Source: an uncultured Clostridia bacterium (GTDB lineage Bacteria; Bacillota; Clostridia; Monoglobales; Firm-18). Taken from it: a stretch of 8,204 bases of DNA. The notes under the pieces were generated by a model. That model was given only the letters and a program-made list of their open reading frames with translations. It was not told the origin of the DNA and ran no database searches. This document shows, piece after piece, positions 4,147 to 8,204 of the stretch. Within the stretch, counting starts at the first letter, position 1, and each line of letters opens with the position of its first letter. A program made the position numbers and the translations under genes. The stretch covers positions 1 to 8,204 of the forward strand of contig CALDNB010000258.1 in NCBI GenBank assembly GCA_937914775.1. The letters run 5' to 3'.

Positions 4147-6993
4147 TTATCTTATAATCTGATATACCAAAACAACTCTGTTGTTAACAACGTAAACAAA
4201 GATTTCAGATGCTTCAACACCTGTTGTGCTTGTAACATTTCCTTCTTCGTCTGTTACGATGAATTGTTTTGTATCTTCAAATGAAGGCATTGCCTTTAAG
4301 ATATTGTCAGCACCAAGAGTAACTCGGTTGTCTTTATGAGCACTTGCATCATATACAGCAAATATTGTGCTTGATGTTACTTTGAATGAGTACTCATCAT
4401 AAGCATCACCGTTAATCAAAGTGTTGATATTGTTTGTTTTAGCAAGTAAGAATGTATCTTCATCTGCACCTACCAACAAACCGTGTGCTACAACATAATC
4501 TGAATCTGTGTCACCTGCAACACCTTCTCTGTAGTATGCAGAAGGCATTGAAGAACCGCTTACTGACAATAGTTTTTCAGAATAGTTGTTGAAGTCGTCG
4601 CCTGTAAATGCAACTCTATAGATATCACCGGGGATTGCATCATCAAATTTTGTTGTATTCTTTGTTAATGCGTCATCCTCTGTTGCATCGTTAGTTACGC
4701 TCTCACCAAACATATAACCGAATACGTTATAAACTGTTTCACCTTCGCTGTTAGATGTTAAGTTCTTGTCAGTTGTGATGATAATTGGTGAATCTGCTGA
4801 CAATGCATTTCCGCCAGATGTACCGTATACAACAATACATTTAACTTTACCTACAGAACCTGATGTAAAGTCGTAGGCTTCAATGTTTGAATATGACTGA
4901 CCGTCTTTAAATGAACTTAAAGTTTTCTTAGCATAAGCATCGTAGTCTGTTCTTTCTGACGGAACAGCAAAGATGATTGTGCTTGAATCAACCATAAATT
5001 TGTTTGAACCGTTGATGAACTGGTTAGTTGATGCTTTATATTCGTAAGATGAATTTGATTTAACAAGTGTCAAATCAGCCTCTGTTTCGTTATCGCCAAC
5101 TCCAATTGTATCAACAGCGGTAATGTTACCCTGGTTGTTCTTTGTAATTTTAACTAACTGAGAACCATTGATGCCGTTTGTATCAATGTTAGTTGTAATA
5201 CTTGTCAAATAGTCTTCAGCCAGGTCAAAATCCTGATATGACTCGCCGTCAATCTTGATTTTACTTGCAGCATAAACAGTTGTTTTAGCACCGTTTTGTT
5301 CAATCAATCTGAATGCTAATGTTTCGTTTTCTGCAGCAACACCACAGATAAATGCGTATGATGTTTTAAGTGAAGAAACTTTTTCAAATGCAGCAATTTT
5401 GCCGTCTTTGTCAAGATAGAATTTAACTGAATCATTAATAGCAAGTCCTGCTATTTGTGTTGCTACATAAGTTTTAGCGTATTTTGACAATGTATATTCT
5501 TCACCGTCAACACCGATTAAATCAAGGTCTAAGTCAAGAGAAGTGATGTTACCTGTTACGCTGTCGTTAGAAACAATAACATCAATTACGCTTCTGCCGT
5601 TAGCACCAACGCTCTGTTTAACAGAAATTACATTATATTTTGACAAAGATGAAAGAGAAACAGTTGAACCGTTTGAAGCTCTTGTCATAGTAAGTGTTGT
5701 GTAATCATCATCAGCATCTAATGTAACTGTGTTACCCTGTACAGAAGATTTATACATATCAATTACCATTTTCTGAGAAGAACTTACAGAACCTACAACG
5801 TATGTAACATAAGACACAATGTTGATTTTGTTAAATGAACCATTGTTAGCACTGCTCATAAGTTCAATGCTTCCTGAATCAATGTTAAATACTTCTGCAG
5901 GTGTTTTTGAACTGTTGTCAATTACTCTGCCGTTAACAGAAATAACAGGATCTTCTGCGATATCAACTTTTGTTGCTTTTCTGTCAGTTTCATTTTTCCA
6001 GTAACTGATTTCAACGCCTGTAGCCCATGTACCTGTTACGCTGTTTAAACTTTCAGGATCGATTTCAACGATTGCAGAACTCTTTGTTGTATCAAACAAG
6101 TAAACTAAAGTTTTTTCACCATCGCTGTTTACTTTGTAATAATATTTAACGCTTCTGCCAACCAAACCGTCAGTTGCAACTGAACCCACATAGAAAGTAT
6201 CGTTATCACCCAAATCGTTTTCATAAAGAATAACTTCGCCTTCACGTGCTACAGCACCTGATGCATCAACAGTACTTTTATTGTCTGCAATAAGTTCACC
6301 AAAACCGTAAGCAACTTTAAGTTTGTTGTTCAACAAATTAGTTCCTTTTAAAATTTCAGTTCTGTCTATGCCGTTGAATGATTTTGTTTCCATCAAATCA
6401 ACTTCTAAAGAATTGAAAACAAAAGTTGCAATGTCGCTTCTCTTAGCAGGTTTGTTATAACCTGTATAAACTCCTGTGTCAATACCTAAATCTGAAGCAA
6501 CGTTTGTGTAACCGTCAGGCCAGATTGCATCAACGTCACCGCCAACATATTCAAGAGCCATCGGATAGTAACCAAGTGCACAAACAATCATTTTAAGTGC
6601 CTGTTCAACAGTAACCTGAGCATTTGGAGCAAACTCTGTTTTGCTCATACCGTTTATGATTTTCAAATCATAAGCAGTTCTTATGTCGCTGATAGCCCAT
6701 GAAGCACCGTCTAAATCAGTAAAAGGTAAACCTGCGGGGTCTTTGCTGCCTAATCCGCTTTTACCAAGGGCTCTTACCAGCATAGCAGTAAATTCCGCTC
6801 TTGTAACTTCTTTTTCGGGACCAAATGTGCCATCTTCATATCCGTTGATTATTTTTAAAGCAGACAATAATGACACTGCTTCAGCATAATCAGCATTGTC
6901 ACTTACATCGGAAAATGTGTTTGCGTATGTAAAAGAACTTAATGCAAAACATAAAACCAATACAAGTGAAAGGATTTTAAATGTCTTTTTCAT
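4147..6993 (-). CDS. Secreted S-layer-homology (SLH) domain protein
   Basis: The 948-residue exported protein is predicted to sit on the cell wall through SLH domains, which bind secondary wall polymer. A signal peptide (MKKTFKILSL start, hydrophobic 8-21, likely cleavage after TYA24) precedes three SLH-like repeats: about 26-80 with GYEDGTFGPEKEVTRAEF, about 90-142 (INGMSKTEFAPNAQVTVEQ) and a degenerate third at about 155-200 (KRSD). Only the first keeps the polymer-binding TRAE; the others read TVEQ and KRSD. Residues 200-948 are acidic, Ser/Thr/Asn-rich and beta-like, with very few cysteines. They include loosely repeated modules such as GNITSLD...GEEYTLS...NDSVKFYLDKDGKIAAFE (481-537) and a DPVISVNGRVID module from 348. 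I recognise no catalytic motif. Start ATG has GAAGGAGGT (7004-7012) 10 nt upstream. Function beyond a surface or structural role is unknown. It is transcribed alone. Confidence 0.9.
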   Translation of the reverse strand: MKKTFKILSLVLVLCFALSSFTYANTFSDVSDNADYAEAVSLLSALKIINGYEDGTFGPEKEVTRAEFTAMLVRALGKSGLGSKDPAGLPFTDLDGASWAISDIRTAYDLKIINGMSKTEFAPNAQVTVEQALKMIVCALGYYPMALEYVGGDVDAIWPDGYTNVASDLGIDTGVYTGYNKPAKRSDIATFVFNSLEVDLMETKSFNGIDRTEILKGTNLLNNKLKVAYGFGELIADNKSTVDASGAVAREGEVILYENDLGDNDTFYVGSVATDGLVGRSVKYYYKVNSDGEKTLVYLFDTTKSSAIVEIDPESLNSVTGTWATGVEISYWKNETDRKATKVDIAEDPVISVNGRVIDNSSKTPAEVFNIDSGSIELMSSANNGSFNKINIVSYVTYVVGSVSSSQKMVIDMYKSSVQGNTVTLDADDDYTTLTMTRASNGSTVSLSSLSKYNVISVKQSVGANGRSVIDVIVSNDSVTGNITSLDLDLDLIGVDGEEYTLSKYAKTYVATQIAGLAINDSVKFYLDKDGKIAAFEKVSSLKTSYAFICGVAAENETLAFRLIEQNGAKTTVYAASKIKIDGESYQDFDLAEDYLTSITTNIDTNGINGSQLVKITKNNQGNITAVDTIGVGDNETEADLTLVKSNSSYEYKASTNQFINGSNKFMVDSSTIIFAVPSERTDYDAYAKKTLSSFKDGQSYSNIEAYDFTSGSVGKVKCIVVYGTSGGNALSADSPIIITTDKNLTSNSEGETVYNVFGYMFGESVTNDATEDDALTKNTTKFDDAIPGDIYRVAFTGDDFNNYSEKLLSVSGSSMPSAYYREGVAGDTDSDYVVAHGLLVGADEDTFLLAKTNNINTLINGDAYDEYSFKVTSSTIFAVYDASAHKDNRVTLGADNILKAMPSFEDTKQFIVTDEEGNVTSTTGVEASEIFVYVVNNRVVLVYQIIR

Positions 6994-7038
6994 AGGTTTA
7001 ATTACCTCCTTCTTTAATTGAACATCATATTGATACTC

Positions 7039-7056
7039 ATGATATTATAATATCAT
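7039..7056. repeat. 18-bp perfect palindrome over the SLH gene -10
   Basis: ATGATATTATAATATCAT is its own reverse complement. It covers the predicted -10 and start region of the SLH gene and includes TATAAT on both strands. AT-rich -10 regions can be palindromic by chance, but nine matching base pairs make it a candidate operator. No regulator gene lies next to it. Confidence 0.45.
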
Positions 7057-7075
7057 CAAACCACAACTTTTGCAA
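7047..7075 (-). promoter_or_regulatory. Promoter for the SLH protein gene
   Basis: On the minus strand TTGCAA (7075-7070), a 17-bp spacer and TATTAT (7052-7047), with an extended -10 TG (7055-7054), form the best promoter. Predicted +1 is near 7040, giving a leader of about 47 nt with a strong SD. A TATAAT shifted by 3 bp is also present, but it would need a 20-bp spacer. Confidence 0.65.
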
Positions 7076-7111
7076 TACTTTTAATAATTTTGTAATGTTT
7101 TGCTTTTCCTC

Positions 7112-7140
7112 TTGTAAAATGCTGTTATTTTTGTTAAAAT
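7112..7140 (+). promoter_or_regulatory. Promoter for the phosphoglycerate mutase gene
   Basis: TTGTAA (7112-7117) and TAAAAT (7135-7140) have a 17-bp spacer, and TG at 7132-7133 gives an extended -10. Predicted +1 is near 7147, about 30 nt before the TTG start codon. It is divergent from the SLH promoter, with 36 bp between the two -35 elements. Confidence 0.7.
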
Positions 7141-7176
7141 ATATTCTAGGAAAATATTTTAAGGAGATGTTTTATT

Positions 7177-8204
7177 TTGAAATACGTTGTAATTCTTGGA
7201 GACGGAATGGCAGACTGGCCTGTAGAAGAATTAGGTAACAAAACACCCCTTCAGGTTGCCAACAAGCCATACATAGATTATTTGTGCAAAAACGGCATAA
7301 CAGGTCTTGTTAAAACTGTACCTGATGATATGCCCCCGGGAAGCGACGTTGCAAACCTGTCAGTTATGGGCTATGACCCTTATTTATATTACACAGGACG
7401 TTCCCCTTTAGAGGCAGTAAGTATGGGTGTTGAAGTGCTGCCCGATGACACAACTTTCAGAACAAACCTGGTAACCTTGTCAGATGAGCCCGATTACAAA
7501 GACAAAAAAATGGTGGATTACAGTTCAGGTGAAATTACCACTAAAGAAGCAAGAGAACTTATGAAATACGTTCAGGAAAACTTAGGAGATGAAATCAGAA
7601 GTTTCTACGGCGGAATTTCTTACAGACACCTGCTTTTGTGGCACGGCCTTGATAAACAATTCAAACTTACTCCTCCTCACGACATTTCAGGAAAAATAAT
7701 CGGTGAGTATTTGCCTGACAGCGAGATACTTCTTGACCTTATGAAAAAAAGTTACGACCTGTTGAAAGACCACCCGATAAATAAGGACAGAATAAAAAGA
7801 GGACTTAATCCCGCAAACTCTATATGGATGTGGGGGCAGGGGAAAAAACCCGCACTTACATCGTTTAAAGAAAAATACGGAATAAAGGGCGCAGTAATAT
7901 CAGCCGTTGACCTTGTAAAAGGCATAGGAATTTGTGCACAGATGGACAGTATAGATGTAGAAGGTGCAACAGGAAACATAGATACAAACTTCCCTGGTAA
8001 AGCACAGGCGGCAATAGAAGCCCTTAAAGAAAATGATTTTGTATATATTCACATGGAGGCTCCCGACGAATGCGGACACCACTTTGAAAAAGACAATAAA
8101 ATCAAAGCAATTGAATTAATTGACGGCATTGTGGTTAAAACTGTATATGAGTACTTAAAAAACAGCGGGGAAGATTTTTCAATTATGGTTTTGCCCGACC
8201 ATCC
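7177..8204 (+). CDS. apgM: Cofactor-independent phosphoglycerate mutase, archaeal type (partial)
   Basis: The visible 342 residues belong to the alkaline-phosphatase superfamily mutases of ApgM type, which interconvert 3- and 2-phosphoglycerate in glycolysis without 2,3-bisphosphoglycerate. Key motifs are VVILGDGMADWP with metal ligand D9, MPPGSDVANLSVMGYDP with the catalytic serine S56, TGRSPLEA, the substrate-region SFYGGISYRHLLLW, NSIWMWGQGKKP, HMEAPDECGHH with likely ligands D297 and H301, and LPDHP with D341-H342. Family members are about 400 residues, so roughly 60 are lost beyond the right edge. The start is TTG (7177-7179), 10 nt after AAGGAG (7161-7166); the ATG at 7166 is out of frame. 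A related subfamily (TIGR02535) is proposed to act as a homoserine kinase in threonine clusters. No threonine gene is in view, but what follows is unseen, so that alternative stays open. Confidence 0.9.
   Translation, partial: MKYVVILGDGMADWPVEELGNKTPLQVANKPYIDYLCKNGITGLVKTVPDDMPPGSDVANLSVMGYDPYLYYTGRSPLEAVSMGVEVLPDDTTFRTNLVTLSDEPDYKDKKMVDYSSGEITTKEARELMKYVQENLGDEIRSFYGGISYRHLLLWHGLDKQFKLTPPHDISGKIIGEYLPDSEILLDLMKKSYDLLKDHPINKDRIKRGLNPANSIWMWGQGKKPALTSFKEKYGIKGAVISAVDLVKGIGICAQMDSIDVEGATGNIDTNFPGKAQAAIEALKENDFVYIHMEAPDECGHHFEKDNKIKAIELIDGIVVKTVYEYLKNSGEDFSIMVLPDH

Noticed and set aside
4970..5100. Possible phase-variable repeats or recombination sites within the SLH gene.
   Set aside because: I found no homopolymer or tandem repeat long enough for slippage. 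Repeated short DNA words such as CCTGTTACGCTG reflect repeated protein motifs (SVTG).
7752..8082. Minus-strand open frames opposite the end of the window.
   Set aside because: They are antisense to the well-conserved ApgM coding sequence and have no SD or family features.
1..8204. A defence, phage, CRISPR, toxin-antitoxin or retron system.
   Set aside because: No matching protein families, repeat-spacer arrays or mobile-element ends were seen. All sizeable coding regions are accounted for by housekeeping or surface families.

Overview
The window is AT-rich and reads as a chromosomal segment of a Gram-positive Clostridia-type Firmicute. Evidence for this: strong purine-rich Shine-Dalgarno (SD) sequences, A/T-flanked hairpin terminators, near-consensus housekeeping promoters with 17-bp spacers, and a gene set (DegV, DUF1836, YceD/L32, clostridial PDZ/radical-SAM DUF512, SLH surface protein, archaeal-type phosphoglycerate mutase) common in that class. 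I see no phage, plasmid, IS, CRISPR, tRNA or rRNA. Most of it looks like ordinary core genome with some noteworthy transcription-signal architecture.

Layout. Positions 1-166 hold no convincing gene, only stacked inverted repeats, including two back-to-back perfect hairpin terminators. Positions 167-3433 are a leftward (minus-strand) cluster. In order of transcription it contains degV-family, dgt-like HD hydrolase, yceD (DUF177), rpmF (L32), a terminator, and a DUF512 PDZ/radical-SAM gene cut to about a third of its usual length. dgt and yceD each have their own consensus promoter, and each promoter's -35 hexamer contains the TGA stop codon of the gene before it. degV is divergent from a rightward DUF1836 gene (3570-4100), with two promoters arranged head to head around a 4-bp centre. 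A bidirectional terminator (4102-4134) separates DUF1836 from a large leftward SLH-domain surface protein (4147-6993). That gene is in turn divergent from a rightward cofactor-independent phosphoglycerate mutase that starts with TTG at 7177 and runs off the right edge.

How the genes fit together. yceD-rpmF is the classic ribosomal-protein pair, although the fatty-acid gene plsX that often follows is missing. DegV proteins bind fatty acids, dGTPase-like proteins act on dNTP pools, the SLH protein is exported to the wall, and the mutase belongs to lower glycolysis or a related alkaline-phosphatase-superfamily reaction. I see no single pathway linking them. The most interesting signals are the compact promoter/stop-codon overlaps, the predicted leaderless or SD-first transcripts, and the truncated radical-SAM gene that ends inside a terminator hairpin.
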